64,000 bases of DNA from contig NC_014158.1 in NCBI RefSeq assembly GCF_000092225.1, positions 1,922,001 through 1,986,000 on the forward strand, in the 5' to 3' direction. A program made the position numbers and the translations under genes. Position 1 is the stretch's first letter. The number at the start of each line of letters is the position of its first letter. Below the pieces are notes generated by a model. It saw nothing but the letters and a program-made list of their open reading frames with translations. It was not told where the DNA came from and did not search any database. This DNA comes from Tsukamurella paurometabola DSM 20162. Lineage in GTDB: Bacteria > Actinomycetota > Actinomycetes > Mycobacteriales > Mycobacteriaceae. Positions 1 to 6,015 of this stretch are shown piece after piece.

Positions 1-302
1 TTGCCCTGGATGACGCCGATGGTGTCGGGACCGAACCAATTCGCCACGTAACCGGTGAGGCCGAGGAGACCGAGCAGCAGCGGCGGCAGCGATAGCGTCT
101 GCCAGAAGGCGGCCTGCGCGCTCTGCCCGATGATCGAGTCGTCCCAGGATTTGACGATGGTGCGCCAGAAGATGCGTGGCAGCGACCGGATCACCGCCAG
201 GGCACGCGTATGCAGCGGGGCCACCCGGGGCCGGTCGAGGTCCTGGGTCTGCGGCCCCGCGGCCGGCGGCTGCGGCGCGTGAGCGGAGTCTGCATCGTCC
301 AT
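1..302 (-). CDS. YihY/BrkB-family membrane protein, N-terminal part only
   Basis: Reading the minus strand from ATG at 302 gives about 100 codons that run off the left edge with no stop. After an acidic, proline- and alanine-rich cytosolic tail comes a segment with RIFWRTIVKSWDDSIIGQSA, then AFWQTLSLPPLLLGLLGYVA, which looks like the first membrane helix. This matches the start of the YihY/virulence factor BrkB family, inner-membrane proteins with about six helices and no settled function. It diverges from the helicase gene. Rv2707 of M. tuberculosis, also close to sigA, belongs to the same family as I recall. The call rests on the N-terminus only. Confidence 0.7.
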   Translation of the reverse strand, partial: MDDADSAHAPQPPAAGPQTQDLDRPRVAPLHTRALAVIRSLPRIFWRTIVKSWDDSIIGQSAQAAFWQTLSLPPLLLGLLGLTGYVANWFGPDTIGVIQG

Positions 303-433
303 CGCCCTCTAGTCTTCCCCACCAGGGCCGATCGCGCCGTAACCGGATCCGCCGCGTGTTGCCGGTAGACTTCTTCCGGTCTTCAGTCGTCGAAGCCGCG
401 CCCATCGGGCGCCGTTGAGGGGTGCGTTTTTCC

Positions 434-2125
434 ATGGCGGGTTCACTTCGTGTCTGGCAGCGCCGTGCGCTCACGAAGTACCTGACCGCGAAGCCGCAGG
501 ACTTCCTGGCCGTGGCTACTCCGGGCGCCGGAAAGACCACGTTCGCCCTGCGTGTGGCAGCCGAGCTGTTGGCCGATCGCACCGTGGAGCGGGTCACCGT
601 GGTCGCCCCCACTGAGCACCTGAAGTACCAGTGGGCCGAAGCGGCCGCGCGGAACGGCATCAACCTCGACCCGAACTTCACCAATTCGGGCGGCAGCACT
701 TCGTCCGACTTCGACGGTGTCGTGATCACCTACGCACAGGTGGGGATGCACCCGTACAAGCACCACGCGCGCACCACCGCCTACAAGACCCTGGTGATCC
801 TTGATGAGATCCACCACGCCGGTGACGCGAAGAGCTGGGGCGAGGGCGTGCGCGAGGCCTTCGAGGGTGCGACCCGCCGTCTGGCGCTCACCGGCACCCC
901 GTTCCGCAGCGACGACAACCCGATCCCGTTCGTCACCTACGAGCCGGAGTTCGGCGGGGGACAGCGGTCGAAGGCCGACCACGTCTACGGCTATTCCGAC
1001 GCACTCGCCGACGGCGTGGTGCGGCCTGTGGTCTTCCTCGCCTACTCGGGCCAGGCGAGCTGGCGCACCAGCGCCGGTGAGGAATTCACCGCCCGCCTCG
1101 GCGAACCGCTGAGTAAGGAGCAGACCGCCCGGGCGTGGCGCACGGCGCTCGACCCGCACGGCGATTGGATCCCCGCCGTGCTGCACGCCGCGAACACCCG
1201 TCTCGATCAGCTGCGCCGGACGATGCCCGATGCCGGCGGCCTGGTGATCGCGACCGATCAGAGCACCGCCCGCGACTACGCCGAGCTGCTGCACGACATC
1301 ACCGGCGAGAAGGTCACGGTGGTGCTGTCCGACGATCCGACCGCCTCGAAACGGATCAGCGAGTTCTCGTCGAGCCGGGACAAGTGGATGGTCGCGGTGC
1401 GGATGGTGTCCGAGGGCGTCGATGTTCCGCGTCTCGCGGTGGGTGTGTACGCCACCAGCGCCTCGACGCCGCTGTTCTTCGCGCAGGCGATCGGCCGCTT
1501 CGTCCGGTCGCGCGCGCAGGGCGAGACCGCCAGCGTGTTCCTGCCCTCGGTCCCGGTTCTGCTCGACCTCGCGTCGAAGCTGGAGGAACAGCGTGACCAC
1601 GTCCTGGGCAAGCCGCATCGCGAGTCCGACGGGCTCGACGACGCGCTGCTGATCGACGCGAACAAGCAGAAGGACGAGCCCGGCGAGGAGGAGAAGGCCT
1701 TCGTCTCACTGCACGCCGACGCCGAACTCGACCAACTCATCTACGACGGATCGTCCTACGGGACCGCAACCTTCGCGGGCAGCGACGAGGAGGCCGACTA
1801 CCTGGGGCTGCCCGGCCTGCTCGATGCGGAGCAGATGCGGGCGTTGCTCAAACAGCGGCAGAAGGAACAGGTGCAGACCCGCACCGTCGAGGCCGAGCGG
1901 CCGGCTCCGCCGGTCGAGGTCGAACAGCGGGCCACCGCCGGTGAGCAGTTGTCGGCGTTGCGTCGCGAGCTGAACTCGCTGGTCGCCATGCATCATCACC
2001 GCACCGGCAAGCCACACGGTGTGGTCCACAACGAGCTGCGCAGCCGCCTGGGCGGCCCGGTCACTGCGATGGCGTCCGCCGAGCAACTGCGCGAGCGGAT
2101 CGCCGCTCTGCGCACCTGGCGCTAG
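434..2125 (+). CDS. DEAD/DEAH-box superfamily 2 helicase
   Basis: A 563-residue ATP-dependent nucleic-acid helicase of superfamily 2. Walker A (TPGAGKTT) lies near residue 30, the DEIHH form of the DEAH box near residue 124, LTGTP (motif III) near 153, VSEGVDVP in the second RecA domain, and QAIGRFVR (motif VI) near 355. The C-terminal 130 residues are charged and contain a histidine run (AMHHHRTGKPHG). ATG at 434 is preferred: the GTG at 422 lies directly on the GAGGGG that can serve as ribosome site for 434, and homologues begin close to the SLRVWQRRALTKYL segment. It is followed by a strong hairpin shared with the convergent DUF7455 gene. The cellular substrate is unknown. Confidence 0.85.
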   Translation: MAGSLRVWQRRALTKYLTAKPQDFLAVATPGAGKTTFALRVAAELLADRTVERVTVVAPTEHLKYQWAEAAARNGINLDPNFTNSGGSTSSDFDGVVITYAQVGMHPYKHHARTTAYKTLVILDEIHHAGDAKSWGEGVREAFEGATRRLALTGTPFRSDDNPIPFVTYEPEFGGGQRSKADHVYGYSDALADGVVRPVVFLAYSGQASWRTSAGEEFTARLGEPLSKEQTARAWRTALDPHGDWIPAVLHAANTRLDQLRRTMPDAGGLVIATDQSTARDYAELLHDITGEKVTVVLSDDPTASKRISEFSSSRDKWMVAVRMVSEGVDVPRLAVGVYATSASTPLFFAQAIGRFVRSRAQGETASVFLPSVPVLLDLASKLEEQRDHVLGKPHRESDGLDDALLIDANKQKDEPGEEEKAFVSLHADAELDQLIYDGSSYGTATFAGSDEEADYLGLPGLLDAEQMRALLKQRQKEQVQTRTVEAERPAPPVEVEQRATAGEQLSALRRELNSLVAMHHHRTGKPHGVVHNELRSRLGGPVTAMASAEQLRERIAALRTWR

Positions 2126-2147
2126 GGCCGGCGGCTGCCCCGAAACG

Positions 2148-2183
2148 ACGCGTGCCCGGCGACCGCAGTCGCCGGGCACGCGT
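2148..2183. terminator. Bidirectional hairpin terminator
   Basis: A perfect inverted repeat with 16-base arms (ACGCGTGCCCGGCGAC and its complement) around a 4-base loop CGCA. It sits between the stop of the helicase and the stop of the convergent DUF7455 gene, so it can end transcription from both sides. There is no T-run, as is usual in high-GC actinobacteria. Confidence 0.85.
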
Positions 2184-2202
2184 CAGCCGTGGTGCGGTCG
2201 GA

Positions 2203-2412
2203 TCAGACTCCGACCGGCTCGCCGCCGGTGACGGCCGCACCCTGGGACTCGAGCTTGTCGCGGTGTGCGGTGAAGTGATGCCCGCAGAACAGCAACTCGA
2301 ACCCGGATGGAAGGACAGCTCGTACCTGGGCCGCCGCCGCGCAGCGGTCGCACCGATCGGATGCGGTGAGCGGAGCCGCGGTGGCAACCGTGGTGGTGTC
2401 GATGTTCGTCAT
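2203..2412 (-). CDS. DUF7455-family small zinc-binding protein
   Basis: A 69-residue protein starting at ATG 2412 behind a GGAGGAG ribosome site. It has a CDRCAAAAQVR knuckle near residue 21 and LLFCGHHF near residue 41, giving a CxxC...CxHH metal site. This is the pattern of the short actinobacterial DUF7455 proteins (Rv2708c type), which lie near sigA/sigB in mycobacteria. The role is unknown. Next to the BrkB-family gene and the helicase it marks the left edge of conserved core sequence before the accessory block begins. Confidence 0.75.
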   Translation of the reverse strand: MTNIDTTTVATAAPLTASDRCDRCAAAAQVRAVLPSGFELLFCGHHFTAHRDKLESQGAAVTGGEPVGV

Positions 2413-2555
2413 GACTCCTCCGTTCTACGAACTGATTCTCTATCCCCGTGGAGCTGGAGGAATCTCCGACCCCCGCGTGGTCTTTCTACATCTTTATATA
2501 CGTCTGACGATACCGAATTGTTCCCGCCGCGCGCGGGAGGCGGGGCTCACACTCG

Positions 2556-2568
2556 TACAGTGACGGCG
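2556..2568 (+). promoter_or_regulatory. Leaderless-type -10 box of the EamA gene
   Basis: TACAGT at 2556-2561 is followed by six bases and the GTG start at 2568, so transcription would begin at or within a base of the start codon. No Shine-Dalgarno sequence is visible. An AT-rich stretch at 2480-2525 in the same 155-bp intergenic space probably holds promoter elements for the divergent DUF7455 gene. Confidence 0.45.
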
Positions 2569-2753
2569 TGTCACGTCTCCTGATCCCAGCGATGTTCGTC
2601 GTCGGCGCGATCAGTCAGTACGTAGGCGCCTCGCTCGGCGTCGGGTTGTTCGAGCAGCTCTCGCCGGCGGCGGTCGCCTGGCTGCGCGGCGCGGGAGCAG
2701 GCCTGATCCTGATCGCGGTACTGCGGCCCCGGCGGCGTGACCGTGGGTTCTAG
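2568..2753 (+). pseudogene. EamA/RhtA-type exporter, 5' fragment cut by IS30 element
   Basis: GTG at 2568 opens an EamA (drug/metabolite transporter, RhtA-like) gene: the first helix (IPAMFVVGAISQYVGASLGV) and the motif SPAAVAWLRGAGAGL are clear. After 58 codons the gene is interrupted following Asp at 2739-2741 by the inverted repeat of an IS30-family element, and the reading frame runs into the element and stops at 2753. The rest of the gene resumes at 4524. Joining the halves with one copy of the GAC duplication restores an uninterrupted frame of 293 residues, normal for this family. The fragment cannot be functional alone. The intact protein would export amino acids or other small metabolites. 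Confidence 0.85.
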
Positions 2754-2770
2754 CGATCCCCGCAACACCG
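2742..2770 (+). repeat. Left terminal inverted repeat of the IS30 element
   Basis: 29 bases matching the reverse complement of 4495-4523 at 23 positions. The shared core reads TTCTAG-N-GATC-NN-CGCAACACCG. The inner half is also one arm of a second hairpin that reaches the transposase start codon. Confidence 0.85.
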
Positions 2771-2796
2771 CGGATAGCAAGGAGTTGCGGGGATCG
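2754..2796 (+). promoter_or_regulatory. Hairpin spanning the TIR and the transposase translation start
   Basis: CGATCCCCGCAAC (2754-2766) is perfectly complementary to GTTGCGGGGATCG (2784-2796), a 13-bp stem around a 17-base loop. The loop holds most of the AAGGAG ribosome site (2779-2784) and the stem ends on the first base of the GTG start. An RNA entering from the disrupted exporter gene would fold this hairpin and hide the start, a known way for insertion sequences to avoid translation from outside transcripts. The fold is inferred from sequence only. Confidence 0.55.
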
Positions 2797-4169
2797 TGCA
2801 TTCACCGATGGTGAAGAAGAGGTTCTTCAAGGAATTGGACGTGTCTGACGGCAATGTGTCGGTCGCTGCTAGGGCGGCGGGGGTGACAGTGAATACGGCG
2901 TTTGGATGGATGCGCAGGGCGGGCCTGCGTGGACGTGGGAGCACTAGCAATGGTGGTCATCCCGGCCGGGCCGAGTACGACCGGCTTCGCCGTGAGGGGG
3001 TGCTGCGGCCGGACGCTGCTCGGCGTGTCGGTGTCAGCGTTCGCACTGCTGGGGACTGGGATCGAGGGGTGCGCAAGATTGGCGATACTCGTATCCATCC
3101 CGACGGACGCAAGATCGATTACCTGACAGGTGCGGTCACGTGGGTCGGAGTGGAATCGGATGCACCGAGGCAGCGGAGCCTGCATCCACGGTTTCTGACC
3201 TTGACCGAGCGGGAAACTATCGCTGACATGCGCCGCGAGGGGGCATCGCTGCGGGCCATCGGCAGGGAGCTCGGCCGGCCAGCATCGACGATCAAACGGG
3301 AGATCGACGCTGGCGTTGTCAACGGTGCCTATCGCCCGCATCAGGCGCACCGCAGGTGGGAAAAGAGCCGGTCACGGCCGAAGCCAGCGAAACTGGCCCA
3401 GGCCGGTCCGCTGCGGGACTACGTCGAGAACAAACTGCAGGACCAGTGGTCCCCAGAGCAGATATGTCACTCTCTAGTGACCGAGTTCCCCAACGAGCAA
3501 AGTATGCGTGTGAGCGTCGAGACGATCTACCAGTCGATCTACGTTCAGGCTCGGGGCGGCCTGCGCCGTGAAGTCGCGATGGCCTTGCGAACGGGCCGCA
3601 CCCGCCGCAAGCCCCACCGCCGCGCCGAACATCGCACCAGACGATTCGTCGACAAGATGGTGATGATCTCCGACCGGCCCGCCGAGGTCGAGGATCGAGC
3701 CGTGCCAGGCCACTGGGAAGGTGACCTGATCGTCGGTACTCGCAGCGAGTCCGCGATCGTCACACTCGTCGAACGCTCCACCCGCTACGTCATGCTCGGC
3801 CACCTGCCTGGCGGCCACTCCGCCGAAGAAGTCCGTGACGTGCTGGTTTCGTTGATCGGAAATCTCCCAGGACATTTGCGGGGATCACTGACCTGGGACC
3901 AGGGCTGCGAGATGGCCGCCCACCAACAATTCACGGTCGCCACCGGGGTTCCGGTCTACTTCTGCGATCCCCACTCACCCTGGCAGCGCGGAAGCAACGA
4001 GAACACCAATGGACTACTGCGCCAGTACTTCCCGAAAGGCACCGACCTGAGCGCCTACGGCCGCGAAGACCTCGAACTCGTCGCCCAGAAACTCAATCGC
4101 CGACCACGCAAAACGCTCGGCTGGAAGACACCAGCCGAGCGTTTGCGTGACCTCATTACAGCTCGCTAG
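2796..4169 (+). CDS. IS30-family transposase
   Basis: A 457-residue DDE transposase. An IS30-type helix-turn-helix (LTERETIADMRREGASLRAI...STIKREI) lies near residues 134-170, with a further HTH-like segment at the N-terminus (VSVAARAAGVTVNTAFGWM). Catalytic residues are visible as Asp in HWEGDLIVGTR (about 309), Asp in LTWDQGCEM (about 367) and Glu in RGSNENTNGLLRQYFPKG (about 402), followed by NRRPRKTLGWKTPAE. It starts at GTG 2796 behind AAGGAG; ATG 2808 is an alternative. There is no frameshift, so it should be active. Confidence 0.95.
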   Translation: MHSPMVKKRFFKELDVSDGNVSVAARAAGVTVNTAFGWMRRAGLRGRGSTSNGGHPGRAEYDRLRREGVLRPDAARRVGVSVRTAGDWDRGVRKIGDTRIHPDGRKIDYLTGAVTWVGVESDAPRQRSLHPRFLTLTERETIADMRREGASLRAIGRELGRPASTIKREIDAGVVNGAYRPHQAHRRWEKSRSRPKPAKLAQAGPLRDYVENKLQDQWSPEQICHSLVTEFPNEQSMRVSVETIYQSIYVQARGGLRREVAMALRTGRTRRKPHRRAEHRTRRFVDKMVMISDRPAEVEDRAVPGHWEGDLIVGTRSESAIVTLVERSTRYVMLGHLPGGHSAEEVRDVLVSLIGNLPGHLRGSLTWDQGCEMAAHQQFTVATGVPVYFCDPHSPWQRGSNENTNGLLRQYFPKGTDLSAYGREDLELVAQKLNRRPRKTLGWKTPAERLRDLITAR

Positions 4170-4182
4170 CACCGATGCCCCG

Positions 4183-4199
4183 CGCTCGTATCGCGAGCG
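4183..4199. terminator. Short hairpin after the transposase
   Basis: CGCTCG-TATCG-CGAGCG, a 6-bp stem between the transposase stop (4169) and the stop of the convergent histidine-rich gene (4223). It is a plausible weak terminator for either gene; nothing else supports it. Confidence 0.4.
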
Positions 4200-4222
4200 T
4201 AGGACATCGTGCGGCGTTTGGA

Positions 4223-4381
4223 TCAGTGCTCGTCGTAGTGGTCACCATGCGGAGCGTGACGGTGCCCATCGTGGACGTAGTCCACGTGATCGCCGTGCTG
4301 GATAGCCTCGTGGCCGCAGTCGGGTCCATGGGCATGGTCGGAGTGGTCGTGTGCCAGGTGCTCAGTGCGCGTCATCGTCAT
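4223..4381 (-). CDS. Histidine-rich metal-binding small protein (IS30 passenger)
   Basis: A 52-residue protein encoded inside the IS30 element, opposite to the transposase. It has 15 His and 9 Asp, in motifs such as HDHSDHAHGPDCGHEA, HGDHVDYVHDGHRH and a final GDHYDEH, with a single Cys. Such peptides (some annotated loosely as zinc transporter permease) are known in actinobacteria, often beside metal-responsive genes. Binding or buffering of Zn, Ni or Co is inferred from composition. ATG 4381 is chosen because it lies exactly seven bases after a consensus TATAAT, which implies a leaderless message; ATGs at 4387 and 4375 are in frame. There is no ribosome site. The base composition is less GC-rich than the chromosome around it. 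Confidence 0.7.
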   Translation of the reverse strand: MTMTRTEHLAHDHSDHAHGPDCGHEAIQHGDHVDYVHDGHRHAPHGDHYDEH

Positions 4382-4388
4382 AGGCATG

Positions 4389-4418
4389 ATTATATGCGAA
4401 TGCGTGCACGTAATGCAA
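4389..4418 (-). promoter_or_regulatory. Promoter of the histidine-rich gene
   Basis: On the minus strand TTGCAT (4418-4413), an 18-base spacer and a perfect TATAAT (4394-4389) stand seven bases before ATG 4381. This is the only fully consensus -10 noticed in the window. The imperfect palindrome GCAT-gattat-ATGC covers the -10 and could bind a metal-responsive repressor; that is a guess. Confidence 0.65.
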
Positions 4419-4441
4419 CGAGCACCGCGGATCCCAGAAGC

Positions 4442-4466
4442 GCTCCGCTGGAATACTCAGCGGAGC
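4442..4466. repeat. 9-bp stem-loop near the right end of the IS30 element
   Basis: GCTCCGCTG, 7-base loop, CAGCGGAGC, a perfect inverted repeat between the histidine-rich gene promoter and the right terminal repeat. It may stop transcription entering from the right or be a subterminal transposase site. Confidence 0.5.
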
Positions 4467-4494
4467 ACTTCCGTATGGTGGGCCCTACCAGGCT

Positions 4495-4523
4495 CGGTGT
4501 TGCGACGATCCCTAGAATCCGCC
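4495..4523 (-). repeat. Right terminal inverted repeat of the IS30 element
   Basis: Reverse complement of the left repeat at 2742-2770 with six mismatches in 29. It is followed directly by the GAC target duplicate at 4524-4526. Confidence 0.85.
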
Positions 4524-5234
4524 GACTGGTCGCCGGCCCGGCTCCGTGCGGCGGCCGCGTTCGGCACCGTGACGGTGCTGATGAACATCGCCTTCTACGA
4601 GTCGATCGCCCACATCGACCTCGGGACCGCGGTCGCGATCGAGTTCCTGGGTCCGATCGCCGTCGCGGTCGCGGGTTCGCGCCGGCCCCTCGACCTGGTC
4701 GCCGCGGCCGCGGCGCTGACGGGTGTGATCTGCGTGGCGGGTGTCAACATCGGTGGCGTCGCCGGAGTCGACGGTGCGCTCGGCGTGGGGTGCGCGCTCG
4801 TCGCGGCGGCGCTGTGGGCCGGATACATCGTCCTGGGCAAGCGAGTCGCCGATGCCGGGGGAGGCATCGAGGGGCTCGGCGTCGGCCTCGCCGCCGGCGC
4901 GCTCATCCTTGCGCTGCCCGCGCTGGGAACCGACGTGCTCACCCGGCCGGAGTCCTTCCTCGGGTGGAAGGTGTGGGTGCTGGGCCTCGGGCTCGGTCTG
5001 CTCAGCTCGGTGATTCCGTATGCCCTCGATCAGGTGGTCCTGCGCCGCGTCGGGCGCGCCCGGTTCGCACTGCTGCTGGCCCTCCTTCCGGTGACCGCGA
5101 CCGCCGTCGGCGCCGTCATGCTCGGCCAGCGGCAGGGGTGGCTCGAAGCCGCCGGCATCGCGCTGGTCGTCGGCGCCATCGTGCTCACCTCACGTGATGT
5201 CGCAGCCGAGGCCGCGCCCACCTCCGGGGGCTGA
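4524..5234 (+). pseudogene. EamA/RhtA-type exporter, 3' fragment
   Basis: This is the remaining 235 codons of the exporter interrupted at 2741. From TGG at 4527 it reads WSPARLRAAAAFGTVTVLMN and continues through the family signature IAFYESIAHIDLGTAVAIEF to the last helices (LVVGAIVLTS). Eight or nine hydrophobic helices remain, but the first helix and the start codon are on the other side of the IS30 element. The open frame extends left into the element, but that stretch is element sequence, not exporter. The 3' end overlaps the convergent rhomboid-like gene by 45 bp. Confidence 0.85.
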
Positions 5235-5972
5235 CGGTGGCCGATATGTCCAGGTCGTGGCTCGTCGTCGGATCGCCGGGATCATCGTCACGGGCCAGAG
5301 GAGATAGCCCAGCAGTACGGCCCGCAGATGCCCCAATGTGGCGTAGAGCCCGAAGAAGGGCAGTGTCAGCTGGACCGCGACCGGAAGTGTCAGCATCGCC
5401 AGCACGCGCCATCGCAGGCGCTGGATTCGGTACACCAGAAGCCCTGCCACGCACAGACTCCCGTAGCTGACTCCCACGTCGATCATGCCGCTCACGTCGA
5501 CATCGTCGGTGAGCCAGCCGTGTGCGACGAGCCGGCCCGCGGAGAGTACGGCGACCAGCGAGGCCGCGGCGCTTCCCGTGAAGTACACCGCGATCAGGCC
5601 GAGGTGACCGAGCCACCGTTCGGCCGGACCGAGCACGAGCACGGTCACCATCGTCGCGAAGACGATGTCCACCGGCTCGATCCACAGAGCCGAGGTGATG
5701 AGCGACTGCACCGGGTGCTGTGCGAACTGCGTCAGGTTCGTGCTGTGCGCCAGGAGGACCTGGGTCTGCAGCGATGGGGGAAGACCGATCAGCATGATCG
5801 AATTCACACACACGATCAGCCAGATCAGAGTGGCGGCCGGGCTCGCCCGGACCCAGGCGACCGCGGCACGTGCCAGTGCCTGCAATCGATCGGCGCCGCG
5901 CCCGCCGCGCCGCACCTGCCAGGTGCAGGCGCCGAACACGGCGAGGACCGCGACCGTGACCGCGAGATCCAT
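5190..5972 (-). CDS. Rhomboid-like intramembrane protein
   Basis: A 260-residue multi-spanning protein starting at ATG 5972; the open frame extends further upstream, but that part is antisense to the peptidase gene. There are about six helices. HSTNLTQFAQHPVQSLITSA in the first extracytoplasmic loop resembles the rhomboid-like family of actinobacteria. GVSYGS could supply the rhomboid serine, and the His in LYATLGHLRAVLLGYL the second dyad residue, so intramembrane proteolysis is possible but unproven. It diverges from the M13 peptidase with only 43 bp between starts, and its 3' end overlaps the EamA remnant. Confidence 0.7.
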   Translation of the reverse strand: MDLAVTVAVLAVFGACTWQVRRGGRGADRLQALARAAVAWVRASPAATLIWLIVCVNSIMLIGLPPSLQTQVLLAHSTNLTQFAQHPVQSLITSALWIEPVDIVFATMVTVLVLGPAERWLGHLGLIAVYFTGSAAASLVAVLSAGRLVAHGWLTDDVDVSGMIDVGVSYGSLCVAGLLVYRIQRLRWRVLAMLTLPVAVQLTLPFFGLYATLGHLRAVLLGYLLWPVTMIPAIRRRATTWTYRPPSAPGGGRGLGCDIT

Positions 5973-6015
5973 GTCGTTCAGTGTGACACCGCCGCTGTTC
6001 CGGTTAGATTCAGGT

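Larger units (their letters stand above)
2742..4523 (+). mobile_element. IS30-family insertion sequence, 1782 bp, with a passenger gene
   Basis: The element is bounded by imperfect 29-bp inverted repeats (23 of 29 identical) and flanked by a 3-bp target duplication GAC (2739-2741 and 4524-4526), typical of IS30. It carries one transposase gene with the full DDE set, then about 350 bp containing a minus-strand histidine-rich small gene with its own promoter, before the right repeat. The element is longer than the usual 1.0-1.25 kb of this family because of a long N-terminal part of the transposase and the passenger. It looks intact and recent, since removing it with one GAC copy gives a clean EamA frame. 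Confidence 0.9.

Noticed and set aside
4175-5197. Plus-strand open frame of 340 codons across the right IS30 end
   Set aside because: It crosses the element boundary and is out of frame with the EamA remnant; its sequence is Arg/Gly-rich.
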